Assembly: GCA_026390835.1 (NCBI GenBank)
Contig: JAPLFD010000016.1
Span: forward strand, 124,001-188,000
From: Sphingobacteriales bacterium
GTDB lineage: Bacteria; Bacteroidota; Bacteroidia; Sphingobacteriales; Sphingobacteriaceae
Direction of reading: 5' to 3'
Length of the DNA: 64,000 bases
Positions within the stretch are counted from its first letter, which is position 1; each line of letters begins with the position of its first letter. The position numbers and the translations under genes were made by a program. The notes beneath the pieces are model-generated. The model was not told the DNA's origin and made no database searches. It saw only the letters and a program-made list of their open reading frames with translations. Shown here one piece after another: positions 25,313-34,744 of this stretch.

Positions 25313-27646
25313 ATGAAAAAATCGCTGAATCTGTTTTGCCTTTTTATGCTTACTGCAAGCATAGCACTGGCACAAAATTTAAACAACCCTGGCTCTAACC
25401 ACGGGAATAAGTTTGAGCAATTGGGCACCATGCTTCAAACGCCCAATATGTACCGTTCGGCTTCGGGTGCACCTGGCCCCAAGTATTGGCAGCAAAAAGC
25501 CGATTACGAAATTAACGTAGAAATTGATGATGTAAAACAACGCATCATTGGTGCCGAAACCATTACCTATTTCAACCAATCGCCAGATCCACTTACGTAT
25601 TTGTGGATGCAGTTAGATGAAAACGAGCATCAAGCTAAAAGCGATAAACAACTGTTTAATGGTAGTAAAATGCGTGAGCAAATGAGCGCAAGCGAATTGC
25701 AAGCCATTGCTGGATATACCGAAGATGCTGGGGTGAAAATTGCAAAAATTACTACCGAAAACGGCACGCCACTGCGTTATACCATTAACCAAACCATGAT
25801 GCGTATAGAATTGCCTAAAACCCTACAACCGGGCGAACGTTTTCGCTATAAAGTAGAGTGGTCGTATAACATTACCGATCGTATGGTACGTGGTGGCCGT
25901 GGAGGCTATGAATATTTTGCTGAAGACGGGAATTACCTGTATACCAATGCACAATGGTATCCTCGTATGGCAGTTTATTCTGATTTTCAGGGATGGCAAA
26001 ACAAGCAATTTGTGGGCACGGGAGAGTTTGCGTTAACCTTTGGCGACTATAAGGTAAATATTACCGTTCCGGCCGATCATGTGGTAGGCGCTACCGGCGA
26101 ATGCCAAAACTATAGCCAAGTGCTTACAGCAGCACAATTCCGCAGATGGCAACAAGCGCAAAATGCGAACGCACCCCTAGAAGTAATTACACTTGATGAA
26201 GCTAAACAAGCCATGAAAAGTAAAGCTAAAGCCAAAAAAACCTGGACCTATGTAGCCGAGAATGTGCGTGATTTTGCTTTTGTATCGTCTCGTAGATTGG
26301 TTTGGGATGCTATGCCTGCTCAAGTAGAAGGGGGTAGAAAAGTAATGGCCATGTCGTACTATGGTCCGGAGGCTTACCCTTTATATAGCAAATACTCTAC
26401 CAAGGTGGTAGCACATACCATTAAAACGTATTCAAAATACACCATTCCGTATACGTATCCGGTGGCTATTTCGGTAGAAGCAGCTAGTGGCATGGAATAT
26501 CCCATGATTTGTTTCAACTACGGCCGTGCCGAAAAAGATGGAACCTATTCAGAATCTATAAAATATGGCATGATTGGGGTAATTATACACGAGGTGGGAC
26601 ACAACTTTTTCCCTATGATTGTGAATTCGGATGAGCGCCAATGGTCGTGGATGGATGAGGGCTTAAACACTTTTGTGCAGTACTTAACCGAGCAGGAGTT
26701 TGATAACAATTACCCATCTAGTCGTGGGCCGGCACATAAAATTGTGGATTATATGAAGCTCCCTAAAAACGAATTAGAGCCCATTATGACCAATTCTGAA
26801 AACATCATCCGCTTTGGACCCAATGCGTATTCTAAACCAGCCACAGCGCTAAATATTTTGCGTGAAACCGTAATGGGCCGTGAGTTATTCGATTATGCAT
26901 TTAAAGAATATGCCCACCGCTGGGCCTTCCGTCATCCAACACCAGCCGATTTTTTCCGTACCATGGAAGATGCTTCGGCAGTTGATTTAGATTGGTTTTG
27001 GAGAGGCTGGTTTTATGAAACCACCCCGGTGGATATTGCCATTAATGATGTGCGTTATTTCCGCATGAACACCAGAAACCCAGAAGTGGAGCTTGCTTAT
27101 GACAAGCAAAGGGCAGATCATGAAGCCTATGTAATTAGTCGTAAACGCAACAAAGATGCCGGGCTTACCTTTGCTGTTGAAGCAGACACTACGCTATTGG
27201 ATTTTTACAATAAATGGGATCGCTATGCCATTACCCCTTCATCAAAAACCGCTTACGATAAATTTTACAACAACTTAAGTGCGGCCGATAAAGCAGTGTA
27301 TGATAAGAAACGCAATTTTTATGAAATTGATTTCGAAAATAAAGGAGGCTTGGTAATGCCGCTTATTGTGGAGTGGACGTTTACCGATGGTACCAAAGAA
27401 GTTGATAAAATACCGGCTTATATTTGGCGCAAAGACGAACAAAAAGTAACTAAAGTTTTTGCAAAAGATAAAGAGGTGGCGTCTATTCGTTTAGACCCTA
27501 ACCGTGAAACGGCCGATATTGATGAGGTGAATAATTCTTGGCCACGTAGGTTTGCACCATCACGTTTCGATTTATACAGACAACAACAAAGTATTCGTGG
27601 AGCTTCATCTGGTACCAACCCGATGCAAGAAGCACAGAAAAAATAA
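25313..27646 (+). CDS. M1 family zinc metallopeptidase
   Basis: The ATG at 25313 gives a good signal peptide (MKKSLNLFCLFMLTASIALAQ) and 777 residues; the open frame further upstream overlaps hupE and is not credible. The zinc site is HEVGH at 426-430 with the third ligand Glu449 in MDEGLN, the standard H-E-x-x-H-(18)-E spacing of M1 aminopeptidases. An N-terminal beta domain (YEINVEIDDVKQRIIGAETITYFNQSPDPL) precedes it. The C-terminal part (LVMPLIVEWTFTDGTKEVDKIPAYIWRKDEQ) is typical of the Bacteroidota subgroup. The protein is periplasmic or surface-located and cleaves N-terminal residues from peptides. It ends at an intrinsic terminator. Confidence 0.94.
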   Translation: MKKSLNLFCLFMLTASIALAQNLNNPGSNHGNKFEQLGTMLQTPNMYRSASGAPGPKYWQQKADYEINVEIDDVKQRIIGAETITYFNQSPDPLTYLWMQLDENEHQAKSDKQLFNGSKMREQMSASELQAIAGYTEDAGVKIAKITTENGTPLRYTINQTMMRIELPKTLQPGERFRYKVEWSYNITDRMVRGGRGGYEYFAEDGNYLYTNAQWYPRMAVYSDFQGWQNKQFVGTGEFALTFGDYKVNITVPADHVVGATGECQNYSQVLTAAQFRRWQQAQNANAPLEVITLDEAKQAMKSKAKAKKTWTYVAENVRDFAFVSSRRLVWDAMPAQVEGGRKVMAMSYYGPEAYPLYSKYSTKVVAHTIKTYSKYTIPYTYPVAISVEAASGMEYPMICFNYGRAEKDGTYSESIKYGMIGVIIHEVGHNFFPMIVNSDERQWSWMDEGLNTFVQYLTEQEFDNNYPSSRGPAHKIVDYMKLPKNELEPIMTNSENIIRFGPNAYSKPATALNILRETVMGRELFDYAFKEYAHRWAFRHPTPADFFRTMEDASAVDLDWFWRGWFYETTPVDIAINDVRYFRMNTRNPEVELAYDKQRADHEAYVISRKRNKDAGLTFAVEADTTLLDFYNKWDRYAITPSSKTAYDKFYNNLSAADKAVYDKKRNFYEIDFENKGGLVMPLIVEWTFTDGTKEVDKIPAYIWRKDEQKVTKVFAKDKEVASIRLDPNRETADIDEVNNSWPRRFAPSRFDLYRQQQSIRGASSGTNPMQEAQKK

Positions 27647-27662
27647 TAAACCGTTTACAAAT

Positions 27663-27690
27663 GCGCCCCCCAAGGGGCGCTTTTGTTTTA
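27663..27690 (+). terminator. Intrinsic terminator after M1 peptidase gene
   Basis: GCGCCCC and GGGGCGC form a 7-bp GC stem with a 4-base loop, followed by TTTTGTTTT, 16 bases after the stop codon. Confidence 0.82.
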
Positions 27691-27703
27691 AACCATATCT
27701 CTT

Positions 27704-28558
27704 ATGAAAAAGATACTCTTCTTAGTAGCTGCATGCTTTAGTGTAGTACTTGCTAGCGCCCAACAAAAACCGGCCTATGTATTGTATAATGCGCAAGGTA
27801 AAAAGGTTTCGTATACCAAGATGATTACTCAACTGAGCAAGCAAGATGTGGTGCTTATTGGAGAGTTTCATAACAATCCCATTAGCCATTGGATGGAATT
27901 GGGCATTACTACAGATTGCGCCAAAACTCGGAAACTAGATTTGGGAGCCGAGATGTTTGAACAAGACAATCAAGCGGCGTTAGATGATTATTTGGCCGGT
28001 AAACTTTCTGTAAAAGGGCTAGATTCTGCCGCCCGTTTATGGAAAAACTATAACACAGATTATGCACCCTTAGTAGATTTTGCCAAAGAAAATAAACTAA
28101 GTTTTACGGCCACCAATATTCCCAGAAAGTTTGCTTCATTGGTTTCTAAAGGTGGCTTTGAGGCTTTAGATACCTTAAGTGCGTTACAAAAATCGCAACT
28201 TGCCCCTTTGCCCATTAGCTTTAATGCCGATTTGCCGGGCTATAAAAATATATTAACCATGATGGCTGGCCACGGAACCATCAATATGGTAAAAGCCCAA
28301 GCTAGTAAAGACGCTACCATGGCACACTTTATCTTAAAAACACATAAGCCAGACCATTTATTTATTCACTACAATGGCAGTTACCATTCCGATAATTACG
28401 AAGGCATTGTATGGTATTTGAAACAAGCACAAGCCGCCCTTAAAGTAGCTACAGTTACTACAGTAAGCCAAAAAGACTTAGGCAAACTGCTTTCAGAAAA
28501 CAAAAACAAGGCCGATTACATCATTTGTGTAGCCGAAGATATGACCACTACGTATTAA
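27704..28558 (+). CDS. ChaN family (DUF399) haem-binding-like protein
   Basis: A 284-residue protein with signal peptide MKKILFLVAACFSVVLASAQ. The ChaN-type features are DVVLIGEFHNNPISHWMELGI, LDLGAEMFEQDNQAALDDYLAG, PLVDFAKENKLSFTATNIPRKFASLVSKGG and HYNGSYHSDNYEGIVWYL. The Campylobacter homologue binds haem on the cell surface. Here the Cys of a lipobox is absent, so the protein is periplasmic or secreted. The start lies 14 bases after a terminator, so it may have its own promoter. The last four bases overlap the converging regulator gene. Confidence 0.87.
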   Translation: MKKILFLVAACFSVVLASAQQKPAYVLYNAQGKKVSYTKMITQLSKQDVVLIGEFHNNPISHWMELGITTDCAKTRKLDLGAEMFEQDNQAALDDYLAGKLSVKGLDSAARLWKNYNTDYAPLVDFAKENKLSFTATNIPRKFASLVSKGGFEALDTLSALQKSQLAPLPISFNADLPGYKNILTMMAGHGTINMVKAQASKDATMAHFILKTHKPDHLFIHYNGSYHSDNYEGIVWYLKQAQAALKVATVTTVSQKDLGKLLSENKNKADYIICVAEDMTTTY

Positions 28559-31425
28559 TGTTTAAAGCTCATTAAATAGTCAAATAAGGTTACCTCACTT
28601 GGTATTTCGAGTTTTTTACGCAGTCTGTACCGGCCAATTTCTACTCCTCTTACCGAAATATTGGTTAATTGAGCTATTTCTTTGGTAGATAAATTCATGC
28701 GTAAGTAGGCCGATAATTTTAATTCATTTGGTGTAATTGCCGGGTATTTTTCTTTTAGGCCGGCTAAAAAATCGCTATGTACTTTATCAAAATGTTTACT
28801 AAAGCTTTCCCACTCTTGGTCCATCTTTTCGTCATTATTTAAGCTACGTATCATATTCTTTAGCTCAGCAATGGCCTCTGGCTGATCAATCACTTTTAAT
28901 ACCCTACTCAACTCTTCCTTGCTTTTAGCCAACACCTCACCCTTTTTAAGCAAATTCATAGCCGAAGAGGCTAATTCTGTATTCATTAAGGTAATTTCTG
29001 CTTCTAACTTTTCATTGCGCAAGTTTACCAACTCACTCTCTGTTTTAGAGAGCTCAAGCTCGTGGATATATTGCAGTTTCTGTTGTTCATCGGTATGTTT
29101 GGCTTGTTGTAATCTCAATTTACGTTTGTACCACGCATGTAAAAATACTATGCCCAAATATACCAACCCGGCATAAATTAGTTTTGCCAAACGTGTTAAA
29201 TACCAAGGTGGGCGTACTTCGAATTGGTAACTGGCTATAGGCGATTCGTTACCCAAATTATTGCGAACCTTTACTTCAAAGGTATAATCACCGGCCGGTA
29301 GTGTTGTGAATTCCTTTTCGGTACGTGGGCTCCATTCAGACCAAGTTTTATCTAATTCCTTTAATCGGTAGCTGTATTCTAAGGTAGATAAGCTTGCAAA
29401 TACTGCAGCAGAAAATTCAAATCGCATGGTTTTCCATACGTGTCCAATTTTTGGATTTTCGTTTTGGATTTTCGTAACACGGTATCCCCCAAAAAGTACG
29501 CTATCTTTTTGGCCGCTAATTTTAACTGAACGTATGCTTACACGTAGGTGGGGTATTGTGGATTTATATTTTTCATAATTCACATTAAATACACCTTTTT
29601 CACCTGCAATAAAAATGTTTTGTGGGTTGTAGGGATAAATATATTCGAAACCGCTTAGCAGCTTACCAGTAAGTTCTGGGAGATAAATTACCCTTGCCTG
29701 CGTGTCGCTAACATCTATTACACCCAATGTTTTTTCATGTATAAACCAAATATTACCCAAACCATCTTCTTTTAAGTAGCGGATACTTTGTTTACCCAAA
29801 AGCTTCTGATAAAATGGTGCTGGTTTAAACCTATTGTTTTCTACTTCGTATTGATATACCCCTTTTTGTGTACCCACCAAAATTTGGTTATTTATTTTAA
29901 AAACCTGATTATCCATACTAGAGATTAAGCCTTCTTTTTCGGTATATCTAGTTATAGATACGGGCCTATTTTCTTGTTTACCCAATTTAAAAACACCATG
30001 ATACGGATGCGATACCCAGATATTACCTCCATTGTCTATACTAACAAAACGTGATGATTCTTTGAAATCACCCAATAAGTCATCTTTTTTAACAAGAGTA
30101 TTACCTTGTGTTTTAAAGCTTACTAAGCCAGTATACGTTCCTGCAATAATTTCTGAACTAGGCATGGTTGTGCTTAACGCCAAAAAATTCCAAAAACCTT
30201 TTCCACTTGCTAAAGGAATTGCTGTATTGTTTTTAATCGTAAATGCACCCTCGTGGTGTCCCAAAAACAATTGATCGTTAATTTTTGATAGGTTCCATGT
30301 TTGCCCCTTGGTATTCGCAACTAAACTAAAGGCTCCCTTGCTAAAACTAAGGTCGCTAGTGTTTTGTAAGGGAACAGTATATAAACCACTAGACGTACCC
30401 AACCAAAATTTATTTTCAAATACCATGGCCGCATAGCCCGAAGCATTTTGTAACAACGGGTTCAATTGCTTAATGGGGCTGTTGTATGCTACAAAATCAA
30501 TTCCATTATCTAAGCCTAGCCATAAATTATGTTCTTTATCGGCAAAAACACTTAAAATATTGTTGGTTTGTAACCCTTCTCTTTTAGAAAATCCTTGTAT
30601 AATCTCTCCACTTAGATTAATGATATATACACCGCCATTGGTAGTGGCTAGTGCAATACTTTTTCCATCAATAGCAGTGGCTGAGTAGATGCGCTCATTT
30701 TCAAAAAGAGCATTTGTGTTTTTTTGGAGTTTGGTTATACCATCTTTATCAATCGTATACAGTCCGTGTTTTAGTGTACTTAATAAAGATGTACCATTTT
30801 TTAGGGGCAATATTGCGGTAGGAATTACCGATGGAGGCAATTTTTGTTGATTCGGCAGGGGTACCCATGCGTTATCTTCAAAAATTTTAAGTCCGGTTTT
30901 AAAATCGTGGGCATATATCTTCCCTCCGCTTATACCTAAAAATGTCCATTCTGAATTTGGGGCATACACACTCATGCGCCCTTCACTCAACTTAAAAATA
31001 GCCATACTGGTTCTAAAAAAAACGTGCTTATTCACGCTTACAATATCCCATACATCTCCAAAAGATCGCACCTTGTTTGGTAAGGCTAATACTAAGCTGT
31101 GGTAAGCCAAAGTCCCATTTTGTGCCGGGCTGAAATAGCCAAGCTCGTCTTGTCCGCCAACATAAATTTTATCATCCTTAATTGCTATGGCCCGTACAAT
31201 GGTTTTGTTTGGTAGGGGGTATACGTGCCAATAACTTCCATCGTAGGTTAATAAGCCCTCGTTATTGGCTATATACATTAAGCCGGTTTCATCTTGTTTA
31301 ATATCCCAATTTTGCAAACCAGCGCCATAGGTTTGTTTGGTATGATTTACAATATCTGGCAAGCCAATGGTGTTTTGGCCCATTAAACTAAAAGGTATTA
31401 GCATGAATAAGATAATTCTCTTCAT
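28555..31425 (-). CDS. Membrane-spanning PUL regulator: beta-propeller, Y_Y_Y domain, LuxR-type HTH
   Basis: This 956-residue protein has a signal peptide. About 700 residues of two-component-regulator propeller repeats come next (LWLGLDNGIDFV, IWVSHPYHGVFKL, GNIWFIHEKTLGVID). A Y_Y_Y domain (EYSYRLKELDKTWSEWSPRTEKEFTTLPAGDYTFEVKVRN) precedes a membrane helix near residues 745-768 and a coiled coil (LQYIHELELSKTESELVNLRNEKLEAEI). The C-terminal HTH has ITPNELKLSAYLRMNLSTKEIAQLTNISVRGVEIGRYRLRKKL. It has no kinase or receiver domain, so it resembles a hybrid two-component sensor shortened to a one-component regulator. It is divergent from the susC at 31635 and probably senses the glycan in the periplasm. 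A perfect -7 box (TAAATTTG, complement of 31433-31440) lies 7 bases before its ATG. Confidence 0.9.
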   Translation of the reverse strand: MKRIILFMLIPFSLMGQNTIGLPDIVNHTKQTYGAGLQNWDIKQDETGLMYIANNEGLLTYDGSYWHVYPLPNKTIVRAIAIKDDKIYVGGQDELGYFSPAQNGTLAYHSLVLALPNKVRSFGDVWDIVSVNKHVFFRTSMAIFKLSEGRMSVYAPNSEWTFLGISGGKIYAHDFKTGLKIFEDNAWVPLPNQQKLPPSVIPTAILPLKNGTSLLSTLKHGLYTIDKDGITKLQKNTNALFENERIYSATAIDGKSIALATTNGGVYIINLSGEIIQGFSKREGLQTNNILSVFADKEHNLWLGLDNGIDFVAYNSPIKQLNPLLQNASGYAAMVFENKFWLGTSSGLYTVPLQNTSDLSFSKGAFSLVANTKGQTWNLSKINDQLFLGHHEGAFTIKNNTAIPLASGKGFWNFLALSTTMPSSEIIAGTYTGLVSFKTQGNTLVKKDDLLGDFKESSRFVSIDNGGNIWVSHPYHGVFKLGKQENRPVSITRYTEKEGLISSMDNQVFKINNQILVGTQKGVYQYEVENNRFKPAPFYQKLLGKQSIRYLKEDGLGNIWFIHEKTLGVIDVSDTQARVIYLPELTGKLLSGFEYIYPYNPQNIFIAGEKGVFNVNYEKYKSTIPHLRVSIRSVKISGQKDSVLFGGYRVTKIQNENPKIGHVWKTMRFEFSAAVFASLSTLEYSYRLKELDKTWSEWSPRTEKEFTTLPAGDYTFEVKVRNNLGNESPIASYQFEVRPPWYLTRLAKLIYAGLVYLGIVFLHAWYKRKLRLQQAKHTDEQQKLQYIHELELSKTESELVNLRNEKLEAEITLMNTELASSAMNLLKKGEVLAKSKEELSRVLKVIDQPEAIAELKNMIRSLNNDEKMDQEWESFSKHFDKVHSDFLAGLKEKYPAITPNELKLSAYLRMNLSTKEIAQLTNISVRGVEIGRYRLRKKLEIPSEVTLFDYLMSFKH

Positions 31426-31465
31426 ATATTTTCAAATTTAATGCATTGAGCAAGCATTCAAAATG

Positions 31466-31541
31466 TATTGATGTAGTGGCGCATGGTGTAAATCTATTAA
31501 AATTGAATGATTTATAGTTATTGATGTAGTATTGATGTAGT
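31466..31541. promoter_or_regulatory. Candidate operator: three direct repeats of TATTGATGTAGT
   Basis: The 12-base word TATTGATGTAGT occurs at 31466-31477, 31519-31530 and 31530-31541. The last two are in register at 11 bases, one helical turn, and the first lies 53 bases upstream. All are within the 209-base gap between the divergent regulator and susC, just upstream of the susC -33 element (31548). That is where an activator of susC would bind. The assignment to the Y_Y_Y/LuxR protein is inference. Confidence 0.6.
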
Positions 31542-31547
31542 TATTTT

Positions 31548-31579
31548 TTTGGTTGTTGTGTTCGTATCTCTGATATTTA
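31548..31579 (+). promoter_or_regulatory. Candidate promoter of PUL susC
   Basis: TTTG (31548-31551), 20 bases, then GATATTTA (31572-31579), 55 bases before the ATG. The arrangement is shared with the promoters of SusCD units 1 and 2. Confidence 0.45.
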
Positions 31580-31634
31580 CCCTACCAATTATAAATTTTA
31601 CTAACCAAATTTTATTAACTAAACCAATTTCAAT

Positions 31635-34600
31635 ATGAAATTTAGATTCACATTGTTCTGTGTTGGGTTACTTATGGCTTGTTTTATTCAGCAAGCTGCT
31701 GCACAAACACTTCAGGTGTCTGGTACAGTAAAGAGTAAGTCAACAGCCGAGCCTTTAGCTGGTGCTACCGTAAGTGCGGTTGGAACTGCTCAAGCAACCC
31801 AAACCGATGCTAAAGGAAATTTCACCCTTAGCATTTCTAAGGGAAGCACCTTAAGTATTTCCTACACTGGTTTTAAATCTTACAAGTATGTAGTTAACCA
31901 AGCGGGAACTATACAAGTAAGCTTAGAAGACCTAAACACCTTAATGAACGAGGTGGTAGTAGTAGGTTATGGTACACAAAAAATTACCAAAATTTCCGGT
32001 GCAATATCTACCGTTAAAGGTGCCGATATTGAAAGACTAAAACCAGTTAGAGCTGAGGATGCTTTACAGGGTAGAGCCTCCGGGGTAACTGTAGTATCAA
32101 CCGGTTCGCCGGGTGCTAAACCTACGGTGCTTATTCGTGGTATTCCTTCATACACCGGTACCGATCCGGTAGTAGTAGTTGATGGATCCATTCAAAGCCT
32201 CGACGATTTGAATTCAATTAATGCCGCCGATATAGAGTCGGTAAACGTGTTGAAAGATGCAGCCACTACAGCCATTTATGGTGTTAAAGGTGGTAATGGT
32301 GTAATTGTAGTGACTACAAAATCTGGTAAGAAAAATCAAAAAACAGAACTAAATTATAGTAGCAACCTTGGTAGTCAACAAGTATTGAATACTATTGGCG
32401 TGCTAAATGCTTCTGAATACGGTGCCATGTTGAATGAGGGTAGCGTAGCATCGGGCGGTGCTATATTATTCCCTAACCTATCCACTTTAGGTGTTGGTAC
32501 CAATTGGCAAGATCAAATCTTCAAAAACGCAGGCCTTGCATCTCACAGCTTAACCGCTAGAGGTGGAAGTGATAATATGGCCTATTTTGTATCCGGTGCT
32601 TATACTGGTCAGGGCGGTATTGTGGGCGGTGCCGATAAGTCATATTTTAATCGCTACAATGCTACAGCAAACTTAAATGTTGATCTAAGCAAGCGATTAA
32701 AAGCCACTGTAAATACCAGCTTCGTAAACATTCGTAGTGCGGGTGTTCCAGAAAATGCTATCAATAGTGTGATATCAAACGCTTTAAACTTCGACCCAAC
32801 AGTACCCGTTTATAACACTGTGGCTAATACTTATGGGAAGTATAGTGTAAGTAATACTATTTTATCAGAAATTTACAACCCACTTACGCAGTTAGACGAT
32901 ACACACAACCAATACAATACCAATAAAACGTACGGTAAATTTGAGTTACAGTACCAGCTACTTAAAAACTTAAAAGTAACCTCACGTTATGGTTATACCA
33001 ATACCGATGTAACAGGCAAGGCCTTTACACCGCTATCATTTTATGGTACCGGCCATATTAACTCTACTTTAAATGCCGATGGTACTACCAAAGTTGGTGC
33101 GCACAATAACGTATATGAAGTAAAAACCTCGTACTACAATTACACGTTAGAAAACTTTGCAAACTATAACTTCAATATCAATACCGATCATCATTTCGAA
33201 ACGGTATTTGGTATGGCTATGGCTAAAGTAACCGGAAACTCAGTGAGCGGTTCTCGACAAGATGTTCCGTTTAACTCCTGGGCTTTTGCCGATATTTCTT
33301 CGGCCACTGGTACTGCACCAAACTCTGGTTTAGATGTAGGCTCTTACCAATATGAGCGTAGAAACTTATCGTACTTTACCCGTATTGATTACGATTATAA
33401 AGATAAATACCTAGCCTCTTTCTCTGCCCGTAGAGATGGTTCATATGCATTTGGTACCAACAATAAATTTGGTAATTTCTTTGCAGGATCATTAGGATGG
33501 GTTGTTTCAGATGAAGATTTCTTTAAAGTAAACTTCATCGATTACTTAAAACTAAGAGGAAGTTTTGGTATTACAGGTAACGAAAACGTAAGTCCACAAT
33601 TTCAACGGATTTCTACCTTAACCTATGCATATGGTTCCGGCCAAAATGCCGGTTATACCTTTGGCAACGATCCAACCTCTATTGGTGCAACCATTGCTTC
33701 GTTTAAAAACGAAGATTTAGGATGGGAGAAACAACAGCAATTAAACGCCGGTTTCGATTTAAATTTTGCCAATAGCAAATTCTCCTTAACAGCAGATTAT
33801 TTTGAGAAACAAATTAGTGGCTTATTGTTTACCCCAAGCTTATCGCTATATCTTGGTACAGCTTCTGCGCCAACTGCCAATATTGGTACCACTAAAACCA
33901 GTGGTTTCGATTTAAACCTTGGCTATAACAATGCTGTAGGTAAAAACTGGAAAGTAAGCTCAAACCTTACCTTTACTGCCGCCAAAAACGAAGTAACCGA
34001 AACCAACAATGGTTTAATTACCGGTGGTGGCTATGGCATTCCGTACCAAAGCGTAACCCGTTTTGAGAAAGGACAAAGCCCAGGCTATTTTTATGGATTT
34101 AAAACCGTGGGTATTTTCCAAAATGCCGCCGAAATTGCTGGTGCACCTACGCAAGCCAATGCGGTACCAGGCGATATTCGTTTTGCCGATATCAATGGCG
34201 ATGGTTTAATTTCTGATTTAGATAGAACTAAAATTGGCGATCCATTCCCAACCTTTACTATGGGATGGAGTTTAAACCTTACCTATAAGGCCTTTGATTT
34301 TAACACCTTTATTTACGCATCAGTAGGTAACGATATTTATAGAGCTTATGAGCGTAACCTAGCCATGACCAATAAATACAGAGGTGTATTGGCTAGATGG
34401 ACCGGTGAAGGTTCTACCAACGATCCAAGAAATCCACGCTACAGCTTTACAGATGCCAATCAGAATACCCGTGTATCTGATAGATATGTAGAAGATGGAA
34501 GCTTTCTAAAAATTAAAGATGTACAACTAGGTTATACCTTACCTAACACTACGCTTAAGCGTTTAGGCGTAAGCAAAGTAAGATTATACGCCCAAGTTAA

Positions 34601-34733
34601 AAACGCCTTTGTATTTACCAAGTACTCCGGCTTCGATCCAGAAATTTCGGGCGGTATTTTCGATACCGGAATTGATCGTGGAGCCTATCCACAAGCCAGA
34701 ACTTGGTCGTTCGGACTTGATGTTAAATTTTAA
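31635..34733 (+). CDS. SusC-type TonB-dependent transporter of the putative beta-glucan locus
   Basis: The protein has 1032 residues: signal peptide (ending QQAAAQ), CarboxypepD_reg-like domain (TVKSKSTAEPLAGATVSAVG), TonB-box region NEVVVVGYGTQKI and a plug (EDALQGRASGVTVVS, VVVVDGSIQSLDDLN, DAATTAIYGVKGGNGVIVVTTKSG). The barrel ends in Phe. It takes up oligosaccharides released on the cell surface. Eleven bases separate it from susD and the locus continues with GH16 and GH3 genes, so a beta-1,3-glucan such as laminarin is the likely substrate (inference from neighbours). It is divergent from its probable regulator. Confidence 0.95.
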   Translation: MKFRFTLFCVGLLMACFIQQAAAQTLQVSGTVKSKSTAEPLAGATVSAVGTAQATQTDAKGNFTLSISKGSTLSISYTGFKSYKYVVNQAGTIQVSLEDLNTLMNEVVVVGYGTQKITKISGAISTVKGADIERLKPVRAEDALQGRASGVTVVSTGSPGAKPTVLIRGIPSYTGTDPVVVVDGSIQSLDDLNSINAADIESVNVLKDAATTAIYGVKGGNGVIVVTTKSGKKNQKTELNYSSNLGSQQVLNTIGVLNASEYGAMLNEGSVASGGAILFPNLSTLGVGTNWQDQIFKNAGLASHSLTARGGSDNMAYFVSGAYTGQGGIVGGADKSYFNRYNATANLNVDLSKRLKATVNTSFVNIRSAGVPENAINSVISNALNFDPTVPVYNTVANTYGKYSVSNTILSEIYNPLTQLDDTHNQYNTNKTYGKFELQYQLLKNLKVTSRYGYTNTDVTGKAFTPLSFYGTGHINSTLNADGTTKVGAHNNVYEVKTSYYNYTLENFANYNFNINTDHHFETVFGMAMAKVTGNSVSGSRQDVPFNSWAFADISSATGTAPNSGLDVGSYQYERRNLSYFTRIDYDYKDKYLASFSARRDGSYAFGTNNKFGNFFAGSLGWVVSDEDFFKVNFIDYLKLRGSFGITGNENVSPQFQRISTLTYAYGSGQNAGYTFGNDPTSIGATIASFKNEDLGWEKQQQLNAGFDLNFANSKFSLTADYFEKQISGLLFTPSLSLYLGTASAPTANIGTTKTSGFDLNLGYNNAVGKNWKVSSNLTFTAAKNEVTETNNGLITGGGYGIPYQSVTRFEKGQSPGYFYGFKTVGIFQNAAEIAGAPTQANAVPGDIRFADINGDGLISDLDRTKIGDPFPTFTMGWSLNLTYKAFDFNTFIYASVGNDIYRAYERNLAMTNKYRGVLARWTGEGSTNDPRNPRYSFTDANQNTRVSDRYVEDGSFLKIKDVQLGYTLPNTTLKRLGVSKVRLYAQVKNAFVFTKYSGFDPEISGGIFDTGIDRGAYPQARTWSFGLDVKF

Positions 34734-34744
34734 CAGTTAAAAAT

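Noticed and set aside
31426-31634. Riboswitch in the gap before the PUL susC
   Set aside because: The gap shows direct repeats and promoter elements but no conserved RNA fold; it is better explained as an operator region.
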